Part shown: positions 33,758 to 44,400 of the stretch, piece by piece | Position numbering within the stretch: the stretch's first letter is position 1 | How the letters are laid out: the number at the start of each line of letters is the position of its first letter | Origin: Gammaproteobacteria bacterium | GTDB taxonomy: Bacteria; Pseudomonadota; Gammaproteobacteria; Steroidobacterales; Steroidobacteraceae | DNA length: 51,913 bases | Reading direction: 5' to 3' | Assembly (NCBI GenBank): GCA_028293745.1 | Contig: JAQGOF010000082.1 | Span: 1-51,913 of the forward strand | Notes under the pieces: model-generated | The model's database searches: none | The model's input: the letters and a program-made list of their open reading frames with translations, nothing else | What the model was told of the DNA's origin: nothing | Program-made: the position numbers and the translations under genes

Positions 33758-36237
33758 GCGGCACGTACGTTTGCAAGTCGCCGGGGCGCGTCAACGCGCT
33801 GCGTGATGCGGCCCTCGCAAGCCCGCCACGGCTCCTGAATGGCATCCAATACCTCGAGCTATCGCCCTCTCAGCGCACGCTCGAAGTGCACTTTGTGCAT
33901 CCGCTGAGTCTCGTCCCGAACATCCCTCTTAGGGCCGTAAACGTCGAAATACGTGGCGGCGTGCGCATACGCGATCCGCAAGTCACCGGTATCAGCTGGG
34001 CTGACGATGTGCTGTCGGTCGATGTTGCCGCATCGGGCGACTTCTCGATCTACACACTGCGTCTCGTCGCCAATGCCGGGGTTGGCGCTCCGCCCGCGGG
34101 CATCGATCCCGCACTTGCGCAGATCGATTTTCGTTTCAAGGTGGATTGCCCGAGCGACTTCGATTGCAAGCCGGCCGACACCTGCGTACCCGAGCTCAGC
34201 GTGGGTCCGCCAATTGACTATCTCGCGCGCGACTACACGAGTTTTCGCCGCCTGATTCTCGATCGTCTCGTTGCTTTGATGCCTAACCGGCGCGAGCGTA
34301 ATCCGGCGGATCTGTGGGTCACTCTCGCTGAAGCCGTTGCGTTCCGGGGTGACGAGCTTTCTTACTACCAGGACGCGGTAGCAACCGAAGCTTACCTCGG
34401 TACAGCGCGCCAACGTGTTTCGGTGCGGCGCCATGCAAGGCTCCTTGACTACGCCTTCCACGATGGATGTAACTCGCGCGTTTGGGTAGCACTCGGTGCC
34501 GATGGTGCGGCCGACGGCATCACCCTGCCCGGCTGCGATCCCACAACTGGTCTCGGTGGCACTCAGCTGTTGACGAATGTGCCGGGACTGCCTGCGAGCA
34601 TCACTGCAGACGCCGCTCAGAGTGCACTCAATGCCGGTGCCGTCCAGCCGTTCGAACTGCTAGCACCCATCACCCTCTACACCGCACACAACGCGATCAG
34701 GTTCTATAGCTGGAGCGATGACGAATGTTGTCTGCCGAAAGGCGCGACGAGCGCTTTCCTCTGCGACGATGAGGTAAACAGGCTACGCCTGCGCACTGGC
34801 GACGTACTAATACTGGAGGCAAAAAAGAACACGACCACCGGCGACACGATCGACGTGGACACGCAACAGCGTACCGCAGTTCGCTTGACGAGCGTCGATC
34901 CTGAGGCACCGCTTACGGACGGCGTGCGAGGCGTACCGGACACTCGGCTGGACCCGGTGACCGGACAAGCCTTCGTTGAAATTCGATGGGCCGACGGGGA
35001 CGCCTTGCCGTTTGCATTGTGTCTCTCGAAACGTATTGGCGGAGCACTCACGACGGAGATGGCCGGCGTCTGCGCAAATGTCGGGCTCGCGGACCACGGA
35101 AGCACAGTGCCCGGCACTGACACCTTGACCGCCCAACCCGGCGGACGTGTGCAGCGTTTTCCACTGGATCGGACCGTGCTCGCACCGCTCACACAGCAGG
35201 CGCTGGCGCGTGTCCCCGGCAGCGACGACACAACGCTGATTGATGTAACAGCTAGTGCCGCCTCGGCGATGGTTCGTGATGTCGCCGACGTTCGTCCAGC
35301 GATCGATGTTCGTAGCGAAGGCGATCTGCGCCGCTGGATCGCGCGTCGGGACCTGCTCGCCAGCGATTCCGAGGCCGCGGAATTTGTAGTCGAAACCGAG
35401 AACGACGGTCACGCGGTCCTTCGTTTCGGTGACGGCGTGAATGGCCGAGCACCGCACTCGGCTGAAACTTTCAACGCGCGCCTTCGGATCGGCAACGGCT
35501 TGGTAGGCAACGTTGGTGCCGAAGCCATCGGCCACGTCGTCGCGAATGGCGTAAAAGGCGTGCGCAATCCAATGGCCGCACAGGGCGGCATCGATTCGCA
35601 GCCCATATCGCAGGCACGTCTCTATGCGCCGCAGGCTTTCCGCCGCCAAGAGCGAGCGGTCACCGCGGATGACTACGCCACCATGATGGAGCTCGAACCG
35701 CGAGTACAGCGTGCGGTCGCAACACGACGCTGGACCGGAAGCTGGTACACAATGTTTATCACGGTTGATCGCCGCGGCCAGGACGGCATCGATCCGGAAT
35801 TTGAGGACGAGCTCCGAGCGTTCATAGAACGCTACCGACTTGCCGGACACGACGTGGAGATCGATGCACCGACGTTGGTGCCGCTCGATATTGAGCTGCA
35901 CGTTTGTGTCAAACCCGGGTACTTCGCGGCCGATGTCGAGCAACGCCTCCTCGACGTGTTCAGCGCGAGTCGGCTCCCTGGGGGCGGCACAGGCTTCTTC
36001 TTTCCAGATCGCTTTACGTTTGGGCAATCCGTGTATCTCAGCGCGGTAATCGCCACGGCGATGGCTGTACCTGGTGTTGCATACGCTACCCCAGTGCGCT
36101 TCCAGCGTCTTGGTCGCAAGGCCGCAGGCGAAATCGCCAGCGGCCGTATTCCGATGGCGCGGCTCGAAATCGCGCGCCTCGACAACGATCCCAACGCACC
36201 CGAAAACGGACGCCTCCGTTTCGATGTGGACAGTTGA
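33754..36237 (+). CDS. Baseplate J-like protein 1 (gp6 type)
   Basis: An 827-residue baseplate wedge protein of the 'putative baseplate assembly protein' group. The N-terminal part has FRRLILDRLVALMPNRRERNPADLWVTLAEAVAFRGDELSYYQDAVATEAYLGTARQR, the helical wedge core. The J domain follows in the C-terminal half: AVLRFGDGVNGRAP, then FRRQERAVTADDYATMMELEPRVQRAVATRRWTGSW and YRLAGHDVEIDAPTLVPLDIELHV. A beta-rich insertion lies at about 220-480. It corresponds to gp6/Afp11. An upstream in-frame ATG at 33619 lies deep in gp25; the ATG at 33754 matches the expected protein start. Confidence 0.92.
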   Translation: MSGTYVCKSPGRVNALRDAALASPPRLLNGIQYLELSPSQRTLEVHFVHPLSLVPNIPLRAVNVEIRGGVRIRDPQVTGISWADDVLSVDVAASGDFSIYTLRLVANAGVGAPPAGIDPALAQIDFRFKVDCPSDFDCKPADTCVPELSVGPPIDYLARDYTSFRRLILDRLVALMPNRRERNPADLWVTLAEAVAFRGDELSYYQDAVATEAYLGTARQRVSVRRHARLLDYAFHDGCNSRVWVALGADGAADGITLPGCDPTTGLGGTQLLTNVPGLPASITADAAQSALNAGAVQPFELLAPITLYTAHNAIRFYSWSDDECCLPKGATSAFLCDDEVNRLRLRTGDVLILEAKKNTTTGDTIDVDTQQRTAVRLTSVDPEAPLTDGVRGVPDTRLDPVTGQAFVEIRWADGDALPFALCLSKRIGGALTTEMAGVCANVGLADHGSTVPGTDTLTAQPGGRVQRFPLDRTVLAPLTQQALARVPGSDDTTLIDVTASAASAMVRDVADVRPAIDVRSEGDLRRWIARRDLLASDSEAAEFVVETENDGHAVLRFGDGVNGRAPHSAETFNARLRIGNGLVGNVGAEAIGHVVANGVKGVRNPMAAQGGIDSQPISQARLYAPQAFRRQERAVTADDYATMMELEPRVQRAVATRRWTGSWYTMFITVDRRGQDGIDPEFEDELRAFIERYRLAGHDVEIDAPTLVPLDIELHVCVKPGYFAADVEQRLLDVFSASRLPGGGTGFFFPDRFTFGQSVYLSAVIATAMAVPGVAYATPVRFQRLGRKAAGEIASGRIPMARLEIARLDNDPNAPENGRLRFDVDS

Positions 36238-36239
36238 CC

Positions 36240-39194
36240 ATGGATAATGAAGCGTCAACCAACGCGTGTGGCTGTTGCGAAGGTCTCCCCGAGCTCGCGC
36301 CGGTAAGCAATGACCCGGGCCTGCCGACGCTGCGCTATCGCGTTGACACACAGCCAGGCTTCCACGCGCGCATGCTCGACAGCCTGCCGCTAAAGCCTAC
36401 CAATGATAGTCAGCCCAACTCACCACGCCCGCTCGCCAAGCTCCTTTCGCGCAGCAGCGATGATCCCACCGTCGCACTCATTGATGCATCCGCGTGCGTT
36501 GCCGACGTGCTTACGTTCTACACGGAGCGCATCGCCAACGAAGGATTCTTGCGCACGGCCACGGAACGGCGGTCGGTTCTGGAGCTTGCACGGGCCATCG
36601 GCTACGAGCTCAAGCCAGGTGTCGCTGCATCGGTCTATCTGAGCTTCACGGTGGAAAACGCACCCGGCGCACCTGGTGTCTGCACACTCGCAGCGGGCAC
36701 GCCCGTCTCGAGCGTCCCGTCGCAAGGCAAGCTGCCGCAAGTCTTCGAGACCAGCAACGATTTCGTCGCGCATGCCGAATGGAACGCCCTCCTGCCCCGG
36801 CAGCTGCGCCCGGCTCACATGGCGATCATCGACGTCACCGACGACGCTGGCAGTAAACACAAGGCGCTCGCGCTGCTCGGGCCAAGCGGAAGTTTTCCGT
36901 CTGTCACGGTCAATCTGCACAAGGACCTGGTCAGCAAAGATCTGTTCCATCTCAATCCCGGACTGGCAACCGAACAGACTGTCGATGCGCTCGAGGTAGG
37001 GCGCGTCTACTTCACGGACGCCACAACAGGTATCTCGGTCGGCGACCTCCTGCTGTTCGTGGGCAAGCGAGGCAGTGATCTTGTCAAGCTGGTACTCCGC
37101 GCTGTCGCAATGGTGACCGAATCCAACTTGAAGCGCGTACGCGTCGATGTGGAGGCACTACCTGACCTTGCGCAGCCGCATCTGCCGCCGATGGTAGCGT
37201 GGACGGTTCCCTACGCTATCAGACCGATCGAAACGTTCGCACGGCCGCAGATCGCCACTGTCAGCTTCACAAGCAGCAATCTCAACGCAACCGTGACCAA
37301 CCAGGCGTGGCGCGAGCGCGATCTCATGGCGATGATCGGCATCCAACGCTGGAGCGACGTCAGTATCGTCAAGGCAATCACGACGACCGCGAGTGGACCA
37401 CCGATTGCGCCCGAGGCCGGTGCCTTCGCCTTCGGCGCCAAGCTGGGATTCTTCGGCAACAACGGGCCCAAATGGGCGATCCTGCCCGACAGCACACACA
37501 CCAATGACGTCGCCTACAAAGCGGGCTGGGACGCGGGCGACAAGGACGGTGCCGGCGGCACTCTGGGCGAGCCCCGCACGATCTGGGCCGATTCCCAGGG
37601 CAACGATATTTCCGCGAGTGCTTACCTGGAACGCTCGGTACCGGGCGTGAGCCGTGGAAGCTGGACCGTATTTGACGCCCCGGAAACGAAGTCCCAGGTC
37701 TTTGGCATCTTCGATGCGCATGAGACCTCGCGCGCGGACTATGGACTCTCCGGCCGCGCGATGGGACTCACCCTCGCAACCGACATTGGAACGGCACTGA
37801 CTACCAAGCCGGCGACACCGTTTCCGTTCCGCAGTACCACTGCCTATGTGGCCAGCAAGAAGCTGACTCTGGCCGATCTTCCCATCGACACCGCCATCAA
37901 CGCCGGCGATACATCAATCGAGCTGGACACCATGGTGCTCGGTCTCTCGATAGGTCAGCCCATCGCTCTGACCGGCGAACGCAGCGACCTGCCCGGCGTC
38001 GATGCTGCCGAGGTCGCAGTGCTTGCGGACAGCATCCACGCGAGTGGTCGCAGCACGCTGGTTCTGAAGCAGGGACTTAAGTATTCCTACTCGCGAAGCA
38101 GCCTCAAGATCAGTGCGAACGTCGTGCACGCGACCCACGGCGAAACCGTCAATGAGGTGCTTGGCAACGGCGATGCGTCTGTCCCCAATCAGACCTTCGT
38201 TCTCAAGAAGCCGCCCACCACGTTTATCTCTGCGCCGACGGCGCGCGGAGTTACGAACACTCTGGAAGTGCGTGTGAACGGTGTGCCTTGGGACGAACTG
38301 CCTTCGTTGTATGGAGCTGCTCCAGGAGACGACGTCTACACGACGCGAATCGACGACGACGCCAAAATGAGCGCCATCTTCGGTGATGGAGTGCAGGGTG
38401 CTCGCCTTCCAACCGGCAGTGTGAATGTGGCTGCGCACTATCGCAGTGGCATCGGTCCAGACGGTGAAGTTGATGCAGGCAGCCTGACGATGCTGCGCGC
38501 AATGCCCCTCGGCCTGCGCGGCGTTACCAATTCAATCGCTGCCAGCGGTGCTGAAGGCCCCGAGAGACTCGCCGATGCCCGCCGCAACGCGCCACTCACA
38601 CTACTGACCTTCGACCGCGTCGTCTCGCTCTTGGACTATGAGAACTACGCACGTGCCTTTCCCGGCATAGGTAAAGCACGTGGCGACGTGTTGTGGATCA
38701 ATGGTGAGTCGCGCGTGTATCTCACGGTCGCGGGCGCAACTGGAGGCCTACCAGGCTCGGACGTGCTCGACAATCTTCGCCAGTCGATCGCAGGCGCGAG
38801 CGATCCCTCACAGAAGTTCATCGCGGCACCATATGCGCAGCGCTATTTCAGCCTGGCGGCGTCAATCGCGGTTAACGCGCGGTATCGATTCGACGACGTG
38901 CAGGCAAACGTTTCTTCGGCGCTTCTGACAGCGTTCGGCTTCGATGCACGTGGCCTCGGTCAGTCTGTCACGGCAGCAGAAATTGTGGCTCTTATCCACA
39001 CAGTACCGGGCGTAGTCGCTGTCGACATAACCGAGCTTCTGCCGTACACCGGCGACCCGCCACCAGCCAACACCGCGCTCGACGCTGTACCGGCGTTCGG
39101 CGCGCGGTATGACGCAACGTCCGCTACGGCACTGCCAGCGGACCTGTTGTTGATTAATCCAGCTGGCTTCACGCTCACGGAGATGACGCCATGA
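36240..39194 (+). CDS. Baseplate J-like protein 2 (large)
   Basis: A 984-residue second J-type baseplate protein. It opens with a Cys cluster (ACGCCEG) and FHARMLDSLPL, then DDPTVALIDASACVADVLTFYTERIANEGFLRTATERRSVLELARAIGYELKPGVAAS, the same helical wedge logic as protein 1. The J-like C-terminal part includes FGDGVQGARLPTGS and LTFDRVVSLLDYENYARAFPGIGKARG. The large beta-rich middle (about 130-700) is probably exposed. Paired J proteins are typical of this eCIS class and form the heterodimeric wedge. The ATG at 36240 lies 2 bp after the previous stop, and the stop overlaps the next start by 4 bp. Confidence 0.88.
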   Translation: MDNEASTNACGCCEGLPELAPVSNDPGLPTLRYRVDTQPGFHARMLDSLPLKPTNDSQPNSPRPLAKLLSRSSDDPTVALIDASACVADVLTFYTERIANEGFLRTATERRSVLELARAIGYELKPGVAASVYLSFTVENAPGAPGVCTLAAGTPVSSVPSQGKLPQVFETSNDFVAHAEWNALLPRQLRPAHMAIIDVTDDAGSKHKALALLGPSGSFPSVTVNLHKDLVSKDLFHLNPGLATEQTVDALEVGRVYFTDATTGISVGDLLLFVGKRGSDLVKLVLRAVAMVTESNLKRVRVDVEALPDLAQPHLPPMVAWTVPYAIRPIETFARPQIATVSFTSSNLNATVTNQAWRERDLMAMIGIQRWSDVSIVKAITTTASGPPIAPEAGAFAFGAKLGFFGNNGPKWAILPDSTHTNDVAYKAGWDAGDKDGAGGTLGEPRTIWADSQGNDISASAYLERSVPGVSRGSWTVFDAPETKSQVFGIFDAHETSRADYGLSGRAMGLTLATDIGTALTTKPATPFPFRSTTAYVASKKLTLADLPIDTAINAGDTSIELDTMVLGLSIGQPIALTGERSDLPGVDAAEVAVLADSIHASGRSTLVLKQGLKYSYSRSSLKISANVVHATHGETVNEVLGNGDASVPNQTFVLKKPPTTFISAPTARGVTNTLEVRVNGVPWDELPSLYGAAPGDDVYTTRIDDDAKMSAIFGDGVQGARLPTGSVNVAAHYRSGIGPDGEVDAGSLTMLRAMPLGLRGVTNSIAASGAEGPERLADARRNAPLTLLTFDRVVSLLDYENYARAFPGIGKARGDVLWINGESRVYLTVAGATGGLPGSDVLDNLRQSIAGASDPSQKFIAAPYAQRYFSLAASIAVNARYRFDDVQANVSSALLTAFGFDARGLGQSVTAAEIVALIHTVPGVVAVDITELLPYTGDPPPANTALDAVPAFGARYDATSATALPADLLLINPAGFTLTEMTP

Positions 39195-41395
39195 GCCTGC
39201 TGATGCCCGAGCGTCTCTATCAGCTCCTGCCCGCGTTCCTCCGCAACCGGGATATCGAGCAAGGCCAGCCGTTGCGCGCGCTGCTCGGGATTATCGAGCG
39301 CGAGCTCGAACGCGTCGAAACCGATACCTCGGTGCTGTACGACAACTGGTTCATCGAGACGTGCGACGAATGGGTTGTACCATACATCGGCGATCTGCTC
39401 GGTGTTCGGCCGATCCGTGCGATCCCCTCGGCGGGAGTCAGCGCCCGTGCGTATGTTGCGAACACGATCGCCTACCGTCGGCGCAAAGGCACTGCAGTCG
39501 TCTTGGAGCAACTCGCCCGCGATACCACTGGCTGGCCGGCGCGAGCTGTTGAGTTCTTCATGCGGCTCGCGACGACACAGCACATGAATCATGTGCGACT
39601 CGCGCCACCTGCCACTCCGGGATTGCGGAACGCGGCGGTTGCCGAGCTTGCGGACGGGCCGTTCGATGCATTTTCGCACACGCTCGAAGTGCGCAATGCG
39701 GCGACGCGCGGCGGACGCTTCAATATTCCGAACGTTGGCATCTATCTCTGGCGCCTCCGTAGCTACGCAGTCGGCGCGGGCGCTCCGGGCGATGAGTCGC
39801 CTGACTTCGTCAGCGTCCGCAACCAAGGGGCGTGGTGGAGTATTCATCCGGTCGGCTGCGACTCACCGCTCTTCAACATACCGCGCACAGAGACGACGAT
39901 TACGCATCTCGCAGAGGAACAGAACGTCCCCGGCGAGCTGCGGCGCCTCGCGCTCAATGCCGAGCTCGAACGAGTGCGCCAAGGCATCGCGACACCCGCT
40001 CCTGTGTTCATGGCAGTTGAAGACCCCGTACTGTCTGTGTTTGTGCGCCTCGCCGGAGAAACAACCCCGGTCAGGGTACGGCGCGAGGACATGTACCTCT
40101 GCGAGATCCCTGGCGACGTGGAGCTGGCTTCACCGGTGCCACGCGCCCTCGCGCTCGATCCCTCACGCGGTCGGATCGCATTCCCAGCCGCTCTCGATGT
40201 GGAAGAAGTCTGGGTGCAAAGCAGTTACGGGTTCTCCGGGGATATGGGCGGTGGTCCGTACGACCGCAGCGCTGCCGTGCGCGCTGCGAATGCCACTGTC
40301 GCGATCGACATATCATTGACCGGAGACGTCGGGGGGTTCTTCTCTGCCAGCGTGTGGCAGGTGGGTGTATCGCACCTCTTGCACGATGACGGCACGGGCA
40401 CGTTGTATGGATCCCTGCGTGATGCGGTGGCCGCGTGGAATCTGCTGCCGCCCGGCCGCACCGGCGTCATCGTGCTGATGGATAGTCTCTCAGACCGTGA
40501 CGCGAGCAGCGGCGCAGCCGAGCCGCTCGAAATCGACATTGGCGAGCGCTCGCAACTGTTGATTGTCGCTGGCGAGTGGGCCCTCGAGCCCATTCCGGGC
40601 GCACCGCCTGGCAGTGTGCGTCGAGTGCCGGGACACTTCGACGCCCAGCAGATCCGCGCGCACTTTATCGGCGATATCACGGTCCGCGGAAACGCGGCTG
40701 CCGACTCCCACGATGCGGGTGCGTGCTTTATAAACGGCCTGCTTCTCGAAGGGCAGCTCGTCGTCGCACCGGGCAATCTCGGACAACTCGGACTCGCGCA
40801 TTGCACTGTCGTTCCGGGACGTGGTGCCCTCACCGTCACTGCAGGGGGCAACGAGCGGCTCGGTGTGTCAGTCAATCAATCGATCTGCGCGGCAATCAGC
40901 GTCTTCGGCCCCATCCGCGCGCTCGAGGTCAGCGACAGCATCATCGGCGACGACGCCAGCTCACCCGACTTCAGTGTCGATTCACCCCAGACCCCGGTCA
41001 ACTTCCTGCGCAGCAGCTTCTTCGGCGCGATCAGCTGCTTCTCGATTTCGGCCTCAGATTGCATCTTCGCAGGCCTCCTCGAAGCGCTGCGGCGACAGAC
41101 GGGCTGCGTTCGATTCAGCTACGTGCCCCCCGGATCCAGCGTGCCGCGGCGTTATCGCTGCCAGCCCGACAATGCGTTGATCCGACCACTGTTCGTTTCA
41201 CGTCGTTATGGCGATCCCGGCTTCGGCCAGCTGGAGCTGCGATGCGCCACGCAAATCCGCACCGGCGCAGAAAGCGGCGCCGAGATGGGCGCATTTGAAT
41301 TTCTGAAGCAACCGCAGCGCGAAGCGAACCTGCGCGATGCGCTTGCCGAGTATCTGCGCTTCGGGCTCGAGGCGAGGCTTATCTACGTCACCTGA
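39191..41395 (+). CDS. gpI-type tail protein with beta-rich C-terminus
   Basis: A 734-residue protein. Its N-terminal about 200 residues resemble P2 gpI-type tail proteins: LMPERLYQLLPAFLRNRDIEQGQPLRALLGIIERELERVETDTSVLYDNWFIETCDEWVVPYIGDLLGV. This part connects the baseplate wedge to fibres. The rest is beta-rich, with a parallel-beta-helix-like segment at about 480-650 (alternating hydrophobics in GNLGQLGLAHCTVVPG and SDSIIGDDASS), a fold common in receptor-binding or glycan-binding fibres. It could therefore be wedge and fibre in one chain. The conserved ending includes RYGDPGFGQLELRC and EMGAFEF. Confidence 0.85.
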   Translation: MSLLMPERLYQLLPAFLRNRDIEQGQPLRALLGIIERELERVETDTSVLYDNWFIETCDEWVVPYIGDLLGVRPIRAIPSAGVSARAYVANTIAYRRRKGTAVVLEQLARDTTGWPARAVEFFMRLATTQHMNHVRLAPPATPGLRNAAVAELADGPFDAFSHTLEVRNAATRGGRFNIPNVGIYLWRLRSYAVGAGAPGDESPDFVSVRNQGAWWSIHPVGCDSPLFNIPRTETTITHLAEEQNVPGELRRLALNAELERVRQGIATPAPVFMAVEDPVLSVFVRLAGETTPVRVRREDMYLCEIPGDVELASPVPRALALDPSRGRIAFPAALDVEEVWVQSSYGFSGDMGGGPYDRSAAVRAANATVAIDISLTGDVGGFFSASVWQVGVSHLLHDDGTGTLYGSLRDAVAAWNLLPPGRTGVIVLMDSLSDRDASSGAAEPLEIDIGERSQLLIVAGEWALEPIPGAPPGSVRRVPGHFDAQQIRAHFIGDITVRGNAAADSHDAGACFINGLLLEGQLVVAPGNLGQLGLAHCTVVPGRGALTVTAGGNERLGVSVNQSICAAISVFGPIRALEVSDSIIGDDASSPDFSVDSPQTPVNFLRSSFFGAISCFSISASDCIFAGLLEALRRQTGCVRFSYVPPGSSVPRRYRCQPDNALIRPLFVSRRYGDPGFGQLELRCATQIRTGAESGAEMGAFEFLKQPQREANLRDALAEYLRFGLEARLIYVT

Positions 41396-41416
41396 AGTAT
41401 TAGAAAAGGCACTGCC

Positions 41417-44400
41417 ATGAAGGGCGATATCTCCCGAAACACTTTCGACCGCGCACACCACTACAGCTCGGTACGCCTGCAGCAAGGCCGGATCGTCACG
41501 GATGCAGACTGGAATGAGCAGGCGGACCTGACGCGCTATCGTGCCGAACGACAGGCACGCGACACGATAGGTCCGTGTGGCGCGCCGTTAGACGCGGCCG
41601 GCTACGCGTTGGTGGCTGAGACCAACGCTTTCGCGGTGCAAGCGATCAACGCGAATGTCGCCTGGATGGCGGCCGAAGACGGCGCCCTGCTCCGCACCAC
41701 CAATGGGGGCGCAGACTGGAGCCTGGTGGACCTCACTACTGCTAATAACCTGCGTGCGCTTGCCCAGGTGGGCGGCACAGGCTGGGCTGTCGGCGACGGC
41801 GGCGTCGTGCGTAAGACAAGCAACCAGGGCGCAAGTTGGATCGCGCAGAACCCGGGCACGTTAGAGACGTTGCGGGGTGTCTCGGTGTTCGACGCAGACC
41901 ACGTCTGGGCGGTCGGGGACGGGGGCATTGTTGTCGCAAGCAGCGACGGCGGTGCCACCTGGAGGCTCGCGAAGGCGAGCGCTGCGCGACTGTATGCCGT
42001 GTGTTTCATCGACGAGCTCGCCGGCCTTGCAGTCGGCCAGGGCGGCGTAATCCTCACCTCCAACGACAGCGGTCAGAGCTGGACAGCGGTAGCCGGCGGC
42101 ACCACTGCACACCTCCGCGCGCTGGCTGTATTTGGCACGACGTTCGCGTGGGCCGCAGGACAAGGTGGCACGATCGTCCGCAGCGAGGATGCGGGGGCGA
42201 CGTGGCTGCTGTGCAATACGCCGTCGGCCGCAACGTTGTATGCGATCGGATTTCGCGATCAGAACGAAGGTTGGGCCGCAGGCGCAGGCGGCGTGGTTCT
42301 ACACACAACCGACGGGGGCGCGAACTGGTCCCTCGAGGATGTCGGCACCCAGGTTGATTTACGCGGCCTATCCTTCTTTGGGAGCGATCCAGGCTGGCTG
42401 GTCGGTGCCGCATCCACGGCACTGCGCCTCGGTGGAGGCTCGCCCGATGTAGCCAACATTGTACTGCCAGCCATCAACCTGTCGATCGAGCCGGGCCGTT
42501 GCTATGTCAACGGCACGCTCTGCGAACTGGACAGTCGTGTCTCGTACCTGCATCAAGGCGGCGCTGACGAGCGGCTCGCACCGGGCGGATACCTGATGTA
42601 CCTCGATGCCTGGCAGCTCCACCTCTCGTATCTCGAAGCGCCGGCAATTCGTGAAGTCGCATTGGGCGGGCCGGACACGGCGTCGCGGGCGCGCGCGGTA
42701 GCGCAGGTACGCGCGTTAGCATTGCCGCAATCGAGTCCCTTTGACTGGAGCTGCGGTTCGACAGTAGCTGCATGGGACGCGCTAGTTAACGCGCAGTCCC
42801 CCGTACTTGCTGCGCGCGCGGAGCCACAGTTGGCACCCGCGAGTCTGTGCGAAATCGCGGCGACCGCGGGTTACCGGCGCCTGGAGAACCAGCTCTATCG
42901 CGTTGAGGTCCATGAAGGTGGAGCGAATCCCACTTTCAAGTGGTCGCGCGAGAATGGATCGGTGGCCTATTCGGTTGTCAGCGTCAGCATCGACGCCGTC
43001 CAAAAGCAGACGACCGTCCGGCTGGCAGCTCGTGGCCGCGATTCCAATCTGGACCTTGCGGTGAACGATCGCGTCGAGCTGCTCGACGACGATGCCGAGC
43101 TGGTCAATCGCGCCGGCGTGATGCTCGAGTATCTGAATGACGGCAACGATGAGCTCGAGCTGGTGTTATCCGGTGTGCCAACGGGCACGCTGGGCCAGGA
43201 TCCTGCGCTTCATCCTGTTCTGCGCCGCTGGGATCACAAGCCTGACGTTCCGGGCACGAACGTGCTGCCGATCGTTGAAGATACCTGGATAGAGCTGGAA
43301 GACGGCGTGCAGGTGCGCTTCGGGCCGGGCGGTGAATATCGTCCTGGCGACTACTGGCAAATTCCCGCACGGACCGTCACTGCCGATGTTGAGTGGCCGC
43401 TCAATGACGAAGGGGAGCCGGTTGCCCGTCCACGTGCCGGCATCGCGGATGCCTACTGCCGACTCGGCATCATTGAAGTAGGCACAGATGGCAGCATCAC
43501 GGTAGTGAGCGACTGCCGCAACCTGTTCCCCCCGCTCACCGCAATGGACCAGTTGCTGTACGTTTCGGGTGACGGTCAGGATGCCGAGCCGAATACGCTG
43601 CTGCCTCAATCGCTCGCTGTGCGCGTAGCCCGCGGCCAGGTGCCGGTGGCGGGCCGCGGCATTCGCTTCGAGATCGAAAGTGGCGGCGGCACCCTCGACG
43701 GCGGCGGACTGCAGTTCGATACCGTAACCGACGCGGAGGGTCAGGCAACTTGCGGCTGGCGTCTTGGCCCGGGCGCGACGGCGCCAACACGCTTTCAGCG
43801 CATGCGGGCAAGCCTGCTCGACGGTAGCGGCCAACCGCTGCCGGGTCAGTTCGTGGTGTTCTGCGCGACCGCGTCGCTCGGCACGACAACAACCGTCAAA
43901 AGCAAATGCGAAGTCACCATCGGCAAAGGTGGCGATTTCGAAACTCTCAGCGCGGACCTGCTGCGTAAGCTGTTTGAGCAGGGTGGCGGGAGTGTCTGCG
44001 TGTGCTTCCTGCCCGGCTCACACGTTGTCACGCAGCTCGAGATCGCGGGATCGAACCAGTTCCGGCTCAGTTTGCACGGCTGCGGCCACACCTCGCTGTT
44101 GAACCTGCGCGGGCCGCTGACTTTCGCCGGGTTCGCCGCGGTCGAGATCCGTGACCTCGCGATGAACGCTGCAGGCGAAATCAGCCTGTCATTCGAGAAG
44201 AATACGGAAGTGCACCTCACAAACGTGACGTTTGACCGCTCGCAGAATGCGGCAAAGTCGGCGGCAGTGAATGTCATCAGCGCGGGCAGCGTGAGTGTGA
44301 CAGGGTGCGAAATCCTGACCACGATGCCATCGATGGCCGCGCTGTTCCAGGACATCACGGGCACCTGCCGCGTAACGCAGAACCGTTTCGTCGGCCTGGT

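Noticed and set aside
34807..36351. Antisense open frame of 514 codons
   Set aside because: It is a GC-driven shadow of the J-like protein 1 gene, with no recognisable motif or ribosome site.
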